A stretch of 33,853 nucleotides of DNA from Myxococcota bacterium (lineage in GTDB: Bacteria > Myxococcota_A > Polyangia > Polyangiales > Houyiibacteriaceae), in the NCBI GenBank assembly GCA_020629955.1, contig JAHDCI010000020.1:14437-48289 (forward strand), written 5' to 3'. The notes under the pieces were generated by a model, which saw only the letters and a program-made list of their open reading frames with translations, did not search any database and was not told the DNA's origin. Each line of letters begins with the position of its first letter. The first letter of the stretch is position 1. Positions 7,509 to 15,816 of the stretch are shown piece after piece. Made by a program: the position numbers and the translations under genes.

Positions 7509-8645
7509 ATGACGCAATTCGAAACGGTCCATGTCCCGGGTCACGGAGCCTCCGCCTATCGCGGCGCCGCCGCCGAACTGAAGGCCCGTCTTGGTGAGGT
7601 TTCCTGGGCCGGCGTCTTCAGCCCACCCGGCTACTCGCTCGGCGAAATGGTTGGCGTTGTCGAAGCGGAACTTGGTGGGCCCGTCGCAGGGACGACCACC
7701 GCGGGTCAGTTTACGCACCGTGGCCGTACCGATGGCGCCGTGATTTTCGGGTACCGGAACGACGATGCAAAGGTCGCGTCGGCTTTGCTGCCCGGGAAAG
7801 ATATCTCCTCCGTCGCGGCGACCTACCAAGCGGACTTCTCGGATCTACGTCACACCACTGCGTTCTCTTTGGTGGATGGCCTCAGCGGAAACGGCGAAGA
7901 CTTCGTCGCGGCGCTGCGAGCCGAAATGCGACCACATCATCAAATCGTGGGCGGAGCTGCTGGTGATGATGGCGCATTCGAAGTCACGCGGGTCGCGCTT
8001 GGTTCGCGAACGACAACTTCGGGAGCGAGCGTGATCCTACAAGGAGGAAATGAACCCATCGGGATCGGTCTGGGACACGGCCTCGAGCCCGGCGGACCAC
8101 GGAGACGCGTCACCAAAGCCAGTGCGAACGTCATCCACGAGATCGACAATAAGCCTGCATTTGAAACCTACCGGGCGTTTGCTCGCGAGCGAGGGGTCGA
8201 ACTCACGCACGAAAACGCGGGTCGCTTTATGATCGAACACGAGGTGGGCGTGTACTTCTTTGATGAGCTGCGCCACGCGCGTGCGCCTCTCGGAGTGGAT
8301 GCAAACGGCGCAATCACGCTCGCCGCGCGGGTCAAAGAGGGCTCTGCGATTTGTCTGCTCGATGGCGAAGAAAACAAGATGATCAGCGCTGCCCGTGACG
8401 CCGCGCTCGAAGCGAAGGAAAACCTCCGGGGCGCAAAGCCTGCCGGCGTGCTCGTCTTTGACTGTATTTGCCGCGGTATGATGCTCGGCGATAGTTTCGA
8501 TCGAGAAATCGAGGCCGTACGTTCTGTCTTTGGCTCCGATATCCCTATCGCGGGGTTCCTCACGTACGGGGAAATCGCTCGCTATCGCGGAAAGCTCCAG
8601 GGGTGGCACAACACGGCCGCGGTTGTCGCCGCGCTTCCCGCGTAA
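7509..8645 (+). CDS. stand-alone FIST domain protein
   Basis: A 378-residue soluble protein made almost wholly of the FIST N-terminal and C-terminal domains, a sensory module thought to bind small ligands such as amino acids and usually attached to signalling proteins. Characteristic stretches are VAGTTTAGQF (about 59-68), HHQIVGGAAGDDG (about 143-155) and, in the C-terminal half, LVFDCICRGMMLG followed by IAGFLTYGEI near the end. No kinase, GGDEF, methyl-accepting or other output domain is fused, and no signal peptide is present, so it presumably acts through a partner. ATG at 7509 is preceded by a very AT-rich leader without a Shine-Dalgarno sequence. It converges on the rhomboid gene with only a 7-bp gap. 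Confidence 0.88.
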   Translation: MTQFETVHVPGHGASAYRGAAAELKARLGEVSWAGVFSPPGYSLGEMVGVVEAELGGPVAGTTTAGQFTHRGRTDGAVIFGYRNDDAKVASALLPGKDISSVAATYQADFSDLRHTTAFSLVDGLSGNGEDFVAALRAEMRPHHQIVGGAAGDDGAFEVTRVALGSRTTTSGASVILQGGNEPIGIGLGHGLEPGGPRRRVTKASANVIHEIDNKPAFETYRAFARERGVELTHENAGRFMIEHEVGVYFFDELRHARAPLGVDANGAITLAARVKEGSAICLLDGEENKMISAARDAALEAKENLRGAKPAGVLVFDCICRGMMLGDSFDREIEAVRSVFGSDIPIAGFLTYGEIARYRGKLQGWHNTAAVVAALPA

Positions 8646-8652
8646 GCTGGCT

Positions 8653-9291
8653 TCACAACGCGGTCGGTTCCGTTCCCTCCGCACGACGACGGTCGATCTT
8701 CGCTGCGACGAGAGCACCGAGCACGCCCGAGACAAAGCCAAAGAGGTGCGCTTCCCAGCTGATTCCTTCCTGACCGGGCAGTACGCCTGCGACCGATCCG
8801 CCATAAAGAACTCCCACTGCCACGGAGATCAGAATCCCTTTGAGGGACTTGTCGAAAAGCCCACGCGAGAGCAAAAAGCCGAGCCAACCGAAGATGACAC
8901 CACTCGCTCCGATATGGACGGCGAGGGGGCCAAAGAGCGACCCGAAGCACCACACGAGTGCTCCGCCGACCACCCACGGGAAAAACGTCGCCCAGAAAAA
9001 GTCACCGCGACCGCGTAGCAAAAGCATGATTCCGAGAGGAATCAACGCGCCGGAGTTGGCGATCAAGTGCGGGAACCCGCCGTGCAGGAAGGGCCAGAAG
9101 AGGATTCCGAGCAACCCAGATTCTCGGCGAGGAAGAATACCAAAACGGTCCAGCCCTTCAAAAAGCAGGATCTGATCGATGATCTCCAAAACCCATAACG
9201 TCGCGACAAATCCGAGTAAGAGAAACGCGCTCTTTTTGACGCTGCTCAGGAGTTCGCGAAACGATGGGTCGTGAGAGGTTTCGGCGGACAT
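8653..9291 (-). CDS. rhomboid family intramembrane serine protease
   Basis: A 212-residue multi-pass inner-membrane protein predicted to cleave transmembrane substrates. The catalytic dyad is visible: Ser-130 in HIGASGVIFG (GxSG) and His-182 in WEAHLFGFVSG. The L1/TM2 motif FLHGGFPHLIANS (68-80) is the usual HGGxxHLxxN element. About six hydrophobic segments fit the basic six-helix rhomboid core. I chose ATG 9291; an in-frame TTG at 9327 would add 12 residues, and neither has a clear ribosome-binding site. It lies 3' of the deformylase on the same strand, with a dispersed repeat between them, and converges on the FIST gene. Substrate unknown. Confidence 0.9.
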   Translation of the reverse strand: MSAETSHDPSFRELLSSVKKSAFLLLGFVATLWVLEIIDQILLFEGLDRFGILPRRESGLLGILFWPFLHGGFPHLIANSGALIPLGIMLLLRGRGDFFWATFFPWVVGGALVWCFGSLFGPLAVHIGASGVIFGWLGFLLSRGLFDKSLKGILISVAVGVLYGGSVAGVLPGQEGISWEAHLFGFVSGVLGALVAAKIDRRRAEGTEPTAL

Positions 9292-9343
9292 AGCGAGCAA
9301 TGTGAGTTCGGAAAACCCGAGATTCAAGAAAATGCGTCGTGGG

Positions 9344-9488
9344 GATGGAAGGGAAGATATTCGTCAGGGGCGCCGAGGCGAGCTTCGGAGAGCGGACGAC
9401 ATGCCCGTGTATATCGAAGGAAGAGCGAAGCTCGGATCGGCGTTCCTCGCGGAAGAGGGCCCTTCTAGCGATGTGAACCACGCACTAG
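9344..9488 (-). repeat. dispersed intergenic repeat, copy 2
   Basis: Inverted copy of the 145-bp element at 6988-7132. Read on the minus strand it begins about ten bases after the peptide deformylase stop codon, in the sense of that gene, just as copy 1 follows the rhodanese gene. The 9-bp inverted arms CGAGCTTCG/CGAAGCTCG are conserved, while the bases between them vary slightly. Confidence 0.88.
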
Positions 9489-9498
9489 CGCCCTCCAG

Positions 9499-10071
9499 CT
9501 ATGCACCAAAACGCGAAACCAAGGCCTCAACACGCTGCACAAATGCCGCTTTGTGATGGAGGTCGAAGTTCTCCCAGGTCGTAAACGAAGCAGGATCCAC
9601 GACCCGGTCGGTGAACAAAAGACCGTCCAAATGATCGAGTTCGTGTTGGAATGTTCCCGCGGATAAGCCCCAAAGCTCCCTGTCGATCTCCATCCCGTTG
9701 CCGTCGAGTGCCTCAAGTCGAACGCCAACAAACCGATTCACAACGCCACGAAGGTTCGGCACGCTCAAACATCCCTCGTAGTTCGCAAAAGTCTCCTCCG
9801 TGAGTGGTGTTAAGCGTGGATTGATTAGCACCGTCAAAGGGATTTTGGGTTTGTAGGGATACCGAGGATTCTCGCCTACTTCGATGACGCAAACCCGATG
9901 CGGCTCACCGATTTGGGTGGCTGCGATACCCGCGCCGCAGGCATCTCGCATCGTGTCGATCAGGTCATCGATCAGCGTACGAATCTTCTCGCTTGCGACT
10001 TGCGCGCGCGGAACCTCGTGGGCGGGTTCTCGAAGCTTTGGATCACCTAGTTTGAGGATCGGACGAATCAT
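9499..10071 (-). CDS. def: peptide deformylase
   Basis: Metalloenzyme that removes the N-formyl group from nascent proteins. All three family motifs are intact: GAGIAATQIG (46-55, motif I), EGCLSVP (99-105, metal ligand Cys-101, motif II) and QHELDHLDG (142-150, ligands His-143 and His-147, catalytic Glu-144, motif III). The 190-residue length suits the family, with a tail of about 20 residues beyond the core. The ATG at 10071 matches the conserved N-terminal IRPILKLGDPKLR. It is not next to methionyl-tRNA formyltransferase, its usual partner; a rhomboid gene lies downstream and a kinase gene diverges from it. Confidence 0.96.
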   Translation of the reverse strand: MIRPILKLGDPKLREPAHEVPRAQVASEKIRTLIDDLIDTMRDACGAGIAATQIGEPHRVCVIEVGENPRYPYKPKIPLTVLINPRLTPLTEETFANYEGCLSVPNLRGVVNRFVGVRLEALDGNGMEIDRELWGLSAGTFQHELDHLDGLLFTDRVVDPASFTTWENFDLHHKAAFVQRVEALVSRFGA

Positions 10072-10155
10072 GGGGAGATACTACTCCGCAGGAGGAAAAA
10101 TGCGATCAGAGGCCCCAGGAATAAGAACCCTCAATCTTTTCCAGAAAGAGATCTA

Positions 10156-10167
10156 GCCCAAATGGGT
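10156..10167. promoter_or_regulatory. palindrome-like GCCCAAATGGGT upstream of the kinase gene
   Basis: CCCA-AA-TGGG with imperfect outer bases, ending about 16 bases before the ATG at 10184. Its core is the reverse complement of the element before the FIST gene. Tentative shared operator. Confidence 0.22.
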
Positions 10168-10183
10168 GAATAGTGATATTTAA

Positions 10184-11941
10184 ATGGTCATGAATTCCCC
10201 CGCGCGAACGTCAGAGAATCCGGCCGCCAGAGTCGGGAACTACACCATCACTCGCAAGATTGGTGAGGGCGGTTTCGCGACCGTGTTCGAGGGGGTCCAT
10301 GTTTCGCTGAAGAAACGGGTCGCCATCAAGTTCCTCAATCGCTCTTATACGAAGCACGAGGAGCTGATGCGCCGATTCCTCCAAGAGGGTGAGGCCGCCA
10401 GCAGAATCCGCCACCCGCACGTCGTCGATATCACGGACGTGGGAACGCACGAAGGCATTCCCTATCTCGTCATGGAGTATCTCGATGGAGAGGACCTCGG
10501 CGAATATCTGTATCGAAACCCGGTACTCGATGAGCGAACGACGGCGGAGCTCATGCTCCCTGTCATCAGCGCTGTTTTTGCGGCACACGAAAAGGGCGTT
10601 CTCCATCGTGACCTGAAGCCCGAAAATATCATGCTCACGAAGGGCAAAAGCGATGACGAGTTTCACCCGGTGGTGCTCGACTTCGGCGTTAGCGAAATCA
10701 ACGAGGGTGAGCCAGTCACCGGCAGCGTCCAGGGTATTCGATTCGGTACTCCCTGCTATATGTCGCCAGAGCGCGTGCTCACGGGACGCTCTGGAGCGGC
10801 GTGCGACCAATTCGCACTGGGCGCGATCCTCTACGAAATGGTGACCGGGATCAGCCCCTTCGATAGGGGCGAGGTCGAGCCCACACTGAGCGCGATCAAA
10901 ACCAACGACTACGTACCGCCGCGAGCGCGCCGCCCCGATCTCGACCCAGCGTTTGAAACGTTGATCATGCGCGCCATCGCCGACGACGAATCCGAGCGCT
11001 TCGAGAGCGTCTTGGGGCTCGCGCTTTCGCTACTTCCGTTTGCCCGGCGGCGCGTACGCGTGTTTTGGGAGCACGAGCTCGGCATCGATCGCGGCGAAAA
11101 CGATATCGCCCCTCCCCGGTCGATCGAAGAGTTGCGCCCAAGCGAACGTCCGACCTCCGGCATCATCGGCGCTGCAACGATGAGCGACGAAGATCTGCGC
11201 GACGCTCTTCGTAGCAGCTCAACGAGCCTCGATTTGACCGGAAGTGTCCCGATTCCCCACGCGGCGGAAATGACCTCCGTGACGCCCGAGCAAAAGAGCA
11301 AGGGGTGGCTCTGGGCCCTGCTTGCGCTTTTGCTTGCGGGCGCGATCGGTGTGGGTATCGCCGTGATGATGAGGCAGCCCACGGCGGAGACCGCGACGCG
11401 GCCCGCGACGTTCCGAGTGCAGTTGCAGGTAACCCCGAGCTCCGCGACCGTCGAGCTTGACGGCGAAGAGCAAACCCTGCCGCTCGATCTCGAACTCGCG
11501 ACGAACGGGAGCCCCCACAATCTTGTGATCTCCGCTCCAGGTCATGAACGCCAGCAAATCTCCTTCCGCGACAGTGCACCACCGGCGTGGATTCGTTTGA
11601 CGCCTCTTCCTTCGCAACCCCAGGTTCAGGAAACAGCCGCCGAAACGCAGGTCGAAGTCGACGAAATCGAAGAAGAGAATGTCCAGGATTCCGCGTCGAA
11701 CGAGTCATCGGTCGAAGAGACGGCACCTCAAGCGCCAAGTGCCCCGGCGGCAGCGGTCACTCCCGCTCGAGCTGCGGCCACTCCCACCCGGCGGCCGACT
11801 CCCATGGCGACCAATAATACGACTGCGATGGCTTCTTCCCCGTCCCGTACAGAGAGCGCCTCCACGGAAACGACCGAAACACCGGTCGCTCGTCCCTCGC
11901 GCATGCGGCGGGTCGTCAACAACGCTCCGGTGCTGGACTAA
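10184..11941 (+). CDS. membrane-anchored Ser/Thr protein kinase with PEGA-like extracytoplasmic domain
   Basis: Eukaryote-like (Hanks-type) kinase of 585 residues. Residues about 20-290 are the catalytic domain: glycine loop GEGGFATV (27-34), Lys-49 in VAIK, HRDLKPEN (141-148), DFG (166-168) and SPE in place of APE (194-196); it looks active. A linker rich in Ser and Thr leads to one transmembrane helix (about 374-396). Residues about 405-475 resemble a PEGA domain, and the last ~110 are low-complexity Pro/Thr/Ser/Ala. The kinase should therefore face the cytoplasm and sense outside it. Start ATG 10184 or ATG 10190; no strong ribosome-binding site. The next two plus-strand genes encode a PEGA protein and a binding lipoprotein, suggesting a signalling unit. 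Targets unknown. Confidence 0.94.
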   Translation: MVMNSPARTSENPAARVGNYTITRKIGEGGFATVFEGVHVSLKKRVAIKFLNRSYTKHEELMRRFLQEGEAASRIRHPHVVDITDVGTHEGIPYLVMEYLDGEDLGEYLYRNPVLDERTTAELMLPVISAVFAAHEKGVLHRDLKPENIMLTKGKSDDEFHPVVLDFGVSEINEGEPVTGSVQGIRFGTPCYMSPERVLTGRSGAACDQFALGAILYEMVTGISPFDRGEVEPTLSAIKTNDYVPPRARRPDLDPAFETLIMRAIADDESERFESVLGLALSLLPFARRRVRVFWEHELGIDRGENDIAPPRSIEELRPSERPTSGIIGAATMSDEDLRDALRSSSTSLDLTGSVPIPHAAEMTSVTPEQKSKGWLWALLALLLAGAIGVGIAVMMRQPTAETATRPATFRVQLQVTPSSATVELDGEEQTLPLDLELATNGSPHNLVISAPGHERQQISFRDSAPPAWIRLTPLPSQPQVQETAAETQVEVDEIEEENVQDSASNESSVEETAPQAPSAPAAAVTPARAAATPTRRPTPMATNNTTAMASSPSRTESASTETTETPVARPSRMRRVVNNAPVLD

Positions 11942-12093
11942 CAGGCGGGTGAAGAAGGGTCCGGCCGTTTTTCACACACTCAAACGCCATCCACATATCG
12001 CCCGCCCTTTTAACCGCTCGTGACGCGTCACCACGAGACTTTCCCAAGCTTCCCAAGTGTGTTTAGATGCGCGCGAACCACCCTGGAACTCTT

Positions 12094-13077
12094 ATGCGAA
12101 ACAACTTCCTTCGAATTTTGACCCTCGCCCTCGCTTTGGGAATCTCATCGTTTGCGACCCCCGGAGCGCTCGCCCAAGACGAGCACGAACAGCTGATCCA
12201 ACGTGGCATTGAGCTCCGTCGTGCGGGACAAGACGAGGAAGCCTTAGGCTATTTCCAACAGGCATACGACCTCGAAGCGACCCCACGGGCAGCTGCGCAA
12301 CTCGGGCTCGCCGCCCAGGCGCTCGGAATGTGGCCGCGCTCGTACACGCTTCTCGGAGAAGCCCTCGCCGCGAATGACCCATGGATTGAGGAAAATCGAT
12401 CGGCGCTGGAATCCGCACGCGAGACCGCCGGACAGCGAATCGCAACGCTTGAGCTTCGCGGCGGCAGCGCAGGTGCCGAAGTGTTGGTCGACGGGATTCC
12501 GAGCGGAAACCTTCCTCTTGAGAATCCCCTCGTTGTTCGTCCCGGCGCGCACACCGTTGAGATTCGTCAGGAAGGCTACCGCCCTGCGATTATGGAACTG
12601 ACGCTCTCCCCCGGAGATGCGGCACGAGAAACGGTTCGACTTGTGCCTTTGGCGCCCACCCCGGCCGAAGCCGCTGCAGCGACCGAGACACCGAATCCGA
12701 CTGGCCCCCTCCCCGTGACGCCAGAGCCGGAAGAGAGTTCGGCCTCTCCTGTCGGGCCCATTTTGCTGGGCGTTGGTGTGGCAACGATCGGTGGCGCGGT
12801 GGCCGCGCTCCTGATTGGCGAAAACGCCGCATCGACCTGGAATGACGATGAGCAATGCCTGGTCGGCAACGCGACTCGCGGAGAGACCTGCGGGGAGTTC
12901 CAGACTCGAGCAGAACGGTCCAGGGTTATCGGCGGCGTACTCGCTGCGGCGGGTGGCGCGCTTGCTCTCACCGGAATCGTTTTGTGGGCAGCGGGCGATG
13001 GCGATGATGAAGACGAATCTGCCAATCTTTCCTGCACACCAGGCCTTGCTTCTCTTGATTGCCGCATGGAGTTCTAA
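12094..13077 (+). CDS. exported TPR-like/PEGA domain protein with C-terminal hydrophobic segments
   Basis: A 327-residue envelope protein. Residues 1-27 are a signal peptide ending ALA before QDEHEQ. Residues about 30-105 are helical and TPR-like (GIELRRAGQDEEALGYFQQA). Residues about 115-190 are a PEGA domain: AEVLVDGIPSGNLPLENPLVV, then GAHTVEIRQEGYRPA. A Pro/Ala linker and two hydrophobic stretches (VGPILLGVGVATIGGAVAALLIG and VIGGVLAAAGGALALTGIVLW) follow, separated by a short loop with two cysteines. I chose ATG 12094 because it starts the signal peptide and has GGA about eight bases upstream; ATG 12067 would put nine residues before it. One base separates its stop from the next gene, so they are co-transcribed. 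Such PEGA proteins often accompany kinases in Myxococcota. Confidence 0.85.
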   Translation: MRNNFLRILTLALALGISSFATPGALAQDEHEQLIQRGIELRRAGQDEEALGYFQQAYDLEATPRAAAQLGLAAQALGMWPRSYTLLGEALAANDPWIEENRSALESARETAGQRIATLELRGGSAGAEVLVDGIPSGNLPLENPLVVRPGAHTVEIRQEGYRPAIMELTLSPGDAARETVRLVPLAPTPAEAAAATETPNPTGPLPVTPEPEESSASPVGPILLGVGVATIGGAVAALLIGENAASTWNDDEQCLVGNATRGETCGEFQTRAERSRVIGGVLAAAGGALALTGIVLWAAGDGDDEDESANLSCTPGLASLDCRMEF

Positions 13078-13078
13078 G

Positions 13079-14635
13079 ATGCGTTTTCTTCTACTACTTG
13101 GACTTATTCTCTCCCTCGCGTGCACCGGCTTGAAGCCGGAAGACGACCGGCGCGATGGCAGCGTTCCGGATGACGCTGCCACCGACACAATGACCGAAGA
13201 TGCCACCCCCGATGTGGCGGAGGATGTCGCTCCGGACACAGGTGAGGGCTGCTCCACAAACGCGGATTGCCGCGCGGAAAACGGCTTCGGTTCGGTCTGC
13301 GGTGACGATGGCCTGTGCGCCACGGTCGAGGCCCATCCTCGATGCCAGCTCACCTACCCCGATGACCTTTACGATCGCATGGATGAGTTTTCGGTCATCA
13401 TGGGGAACCTGATGAGTCGAAACTTGGAGACCCATCAGGCTCGCGAACGCTCCGCGCGACTCGCTTTTGTGCAGGCCAACGAGAGTGATGGTCTCGCCGG
13501 AGAAGATGTCGGGCTAATCCTCTGCACAATCGAAGAGAACTCGGACTTCGACGACCTCGCGCGACGTGATGCGGCGCAGGCAGCGGCGATTTGGTTGAGC
13601 CAAGAAGTCGGCGTGCCGGGGATTGTCGGTCCCGCCGCATCGAGCGATACGCAGGCCGTGTTCACCGCGCTTCAGGATGCCGATGCGGACACTGTGATCA
13701 TCTCGCCGAGCGCGACCAGCGTTACCCTGGTTGAGCTCGATGGCGTCAGCCCATCCGATGAAAACCCCGAGCTGTTGTGGCGCACCTGTCCCCCGGATTC
13801 AGCGCAGGGCATTGCCTTGGCGGACGATTTGATTGCCCGCGGAGTGATGAGCGTCGCGGCGGTCGTCGAATCGGGCGCGTACGGCGAGAGCCTCTTGAAT
13901 GTATTCCTGGCCGCGTATCGAGAACGCGGTGGAGACCTCGCGGGAACCGCGCACATCTTCACCGCAGAATCAGGCAGCAGCCGGTCCGAGCAGATCGCGC
14001 TCGCCGGTGCAGAGACCACCAGCGAGGTCCTCTTCATCTCATCTCAGGCGGCAGATACGGTCGCGCTCATGTCCGCTATTGCAGTCGACTCGAACTTCGA
14101 TGACAAGTCGATCCTCCTCCCCGACGGCGGAGCTTCGAGCGAAGTCATCATGGCGGTGCCGTCCGACTTCGACAACCGCGTTCGCGGAACCCGACCGGCA
14201 CCGGCCTCGGGTGCAATCTACGACACCTTCCTTGGAGCCTACGCCTCCGAATACGCAGGCCAGAGCCCGGCGGATTTCACGTTCACCGCACACGCCTACG
14301 ACGCGGCATGGATGCTTCTTTATGGAGCGGCCTATGCGAGCGCGCAGGAAGAAGCGATCACCGGTACGACGATCGCACGCGGTATGCGGCAGCTAAGCGG
14401 CGACGGGGTAAGCGAGACGCGTCTCGTCGGCTCTTCGTGGCCCACCGCCCGGTCGGCGTTCCGAACCGCGGGTCGACAGCTCAACATCGCGGGCGCTTCG
14501 GGTGATCTCGACTACGATCCGGATACGGAGGAGACAACGGGAACGATCGAATACTGGGGCGTCCGCTATTGCGATGCGGAAGCAACTCTCCAGCTGACGA
14601 ACACCGCGGGTGAAGCCGTGGCGTGCCCAGAGTAG
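13079..14635 (+). CDS. lipoprotein with type 1 periplasmic binding (Leu/Ile/Val-binding-like) domain
   Basis: A 518-residue lipoprotein. The signal peptide ends LSLAC with lipidated Cys-15, followed by an acidic Asp/Thr linker and a short Cys-rich module (CSTNADC...SVCGDDGLC). The remaining ~430 residues resemble the substrate-binding proteins of branched-chain amino-acid ABC transporters: a first lobe with GIVGPAASSDTQAV and IISPSATS, a hinge, and a second lobe with VAAVVESGAYGESLLNVFLAAYRERGG. No permease or ATPase gene is nearby, so it is more likely a ligand receptor for the signalling cluster than a transporter part. ATG 13079 was chosen because it starts the signal peptide; the frame is open further upstream but overlaps the PEGA gene. 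Confidence 0.88.
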   Translation: MRFLLLLGLILSLACTGLKPEDDRRDGSVPDDAATDTMTEDATPDVAEDVAPDTGEGCSTNADCRAENGFGSVCGDDGLCATVEAHPRCQLTYPDDLYDRMDEFSVIMGNLMSRNLETHQARERSARLAFVQANESDGLAGEDVGLILCTIEENSDFDDLARRDAAQAAAIWLSQEVGVPGIVGPAASSDTQAVFTALQDADADTVIISPSATSVTLVELDGVSPSDENPELLWRTCPPDSAQGIALADDLIARGVMSVAAVVESGAYGESLLNVFLAAYRERGGDLAGTAHIFTAESGSSRSEQIALAGAETTSEVLFISSQAADTVALMSAIAVDSNFDDKSILLPDGGASSEVIMAVPSDFDNRVRGTRPAPASGAIYDTFLGAYASEYAGQSPADFTFTAHAYDAAWMLLYGAAYASAQEEAITGTTIARGMRQLSGDGVSETRLVGSSWPTARSAFRTAGRQLNIAGASGDLDYDPDTEETTGTIEYWGVRYCDAEATLQLTNTAGEAVACPE

Positions 14636-14652
14636 CCAGCGCGACTCCGTCG

Positions 14653-14685
14653 AAAAAGGGCCTCCGCTGGGGGCCCTTTTTTTTT
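14653..14685 (+). terminator. intrinsic terminator of the kinase/PEGA/binding-protein cluster
   Basis: AAAAAGGGCC (14653-14662) pairs with GGCCCTTTTT (14672-14681), and a run of nine Ts ends the structure. It begins 18 bp after the stop of the lipoprotein gene. Confidence 0.93.
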
Positions 14686-14800
14686 GCCCGAGCATGGAAT
14701 GCGGCTCCCTCAACAGGATCAACGCCCCAATCGCAGTTCTCTCGCCACCGATGAAACGATCCTCGTGAGGGCTCCGGCGAAAGCGTCGTCGAGAAAGCGA

Positions 14801-14830
14801 AAAAGAGCGGCTCTCTGAGAAAGCCGCTCT
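14801..14830 (-). terminator. intrinsic terminator of tRNA-Leu
   Basis: On the minus strand AGAGCGGCT and AGCCGCTCT form a 9-bp stem (14822-14830 and 14805-14813) followed by five Ts, about 16 bases past the tRNA 3' end. Confidence 0.88.
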
Positions 14831-14845
14831 CGCTGTTGAACTTAG

Positions 14846-14931
14846 TGGTAGCCAAGGTGGGACTCGAACCCACACGCCCAAAGGACAACGGATTTTGAAT
14901 CCGTCGCGTCTGCCAATTCCGCCACTTGGCC
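14846..14931 (-). tRNA. tRNA-Leu, anticodon CAA
   Basis: Class II tRNA of 86 nt with encoded CCA. The acceptor stem is GGCCAAG/CTTGGCT, with a G-U first pair. The D-arm (GCGGAATTGGCAGACGC) and T-arm (GTGGGTTCGAGTCCCAC) are canonical. The anticodon loop TTCAAAA between ACGGA and TCCGT gives CAA, reading UUG. The long variable arm (TGTCCTTTGGGCGT) is the leucine type. Confidence 0.97.
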
Positions 14932-14942
14932 GCAGAAACGGG

Positions 14943-14971
14943 ACCATAACACCGACCAGCCGAGCGTCCAG
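14943..14971 (-). promoter_or_regulatory. candidate sigma-70-type promoter of tRNA-Leu
   Basis: On the minus strand CTGGAC (14966-14971) and TATGGT (14943-14948) are 17 bp apart, and the -10 lies 11 bp before the tRNA 5' end. The hexamers are only moderate matches. Confidence 0.35.
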
Positions 14972-15000
14972 TCCCAAAGCGCGAAAACTGGTGGAGCGAG

Positions 15001-15549
15001 CTAAGAGCCTTGAAAGAGAGTCATCAAGTAGTCGATCGCGACGCCGGCAAAAACAAAGGGCGCAGCGATCGAAACCGCCACCAAGGTCAACGCGGCGAAG
15101 ACGATCGCGTAGTCCTTCATCGACCCTTTGCGTGCGGGTTCGATGGCCGTCGTCGTTTCCTCTCCCGACGTTCTCGGCTCAACCGGAGCGAGATGTTCCT
15201 TCAGCATCGCCAGGTTTTTGCGATTCGCACCATGAAAGAAGTCGAAGACATCGCCGAGGACCGGAATCAAGCCGAGACCGACATCGACCGCGATGTTCAA
15301 GAGCATCCTCGCCAAGACGATCGTCGGGACCTTCCGCGCAAACGCCACCCCCAAAATGGCGAGAGAGCCGACGCCTGTGGCCGCATCACCCCACCCTGGG
15401 ATCAAACCGATCAGGCCGTCCAGGTGATATCGGTCGAGCAGTTTGGAGAGAAATTCGAGTTTCGGAAAGCGTTCGATCGCCGCATCCGTTGCAACTTTCG
15501 CAAGTTCGTTCGCCAGCTCGGTTGATTCGGAATCTGCAGTTTCGGTCAT
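15001..15549 (-). CDS. DUF4112 domain membrane protein
   Basis: A 182-residue protein with the DUF4112 core at about 28-118: LDGLIGLIPGWGDAATG, VPTIVLARMLLNIAVDVGLGLIPVLGDVFD and FHGANRKNLAML, which are the family's conserved IPGxGD, ARMLLN, IPVLGDxFD and NxRN elements. These stretches are amphipathic or hydrophobic and probably insert in the inner membrane. A C-terminal segment (about 147-178) is a clear additional membrane helix. The function of DUF4112 is unknown. ATG at 15549 gives a short acidic N-terminus and fits the family length. It lies on the same strand as the tRNA but is probably a separate transcript. Confidence 0.9.
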   Translation of the reverse strand: MTETADSESTELANELAKVATDAAIERFPKLEFLSKLLDRYHLDGLIGLIPGWGDAATGVGSLAILGVAFARKVPTIVLARMLLNIAVDVGLGLIPVLGDVFDFFHGANRKNLAMLKEHLAPVEPRTSGEETTTAIEPARKGSMKDYAIVFAALTLVAVSIAAPFVFAGVAIDYLMTLFQGS

Positions 15550-15816
15550 AAGCGCACTTGTTTCTCCCAGTACAGCGACCTCGATTCTTCGAGTTCGGCC
15601 ACGACATTTTTCACTAATGAAATCAAACGCTTCGAAATCGAACGGGTCCCCTATGAGACGATGTGTTGAGACGCAAACTAGGAGTTGCCAGACACCATTT
15701 CAACGACTTTCGTGAATCCTATCGTTTGGTTGCTTGGGCGAAAGCACCCCGTTTTGGTGACATTCACTATGTTCTTTGTCCAAAGAATCGCTTAAGCTGA
15801 TGTTGGGTCGAATATC

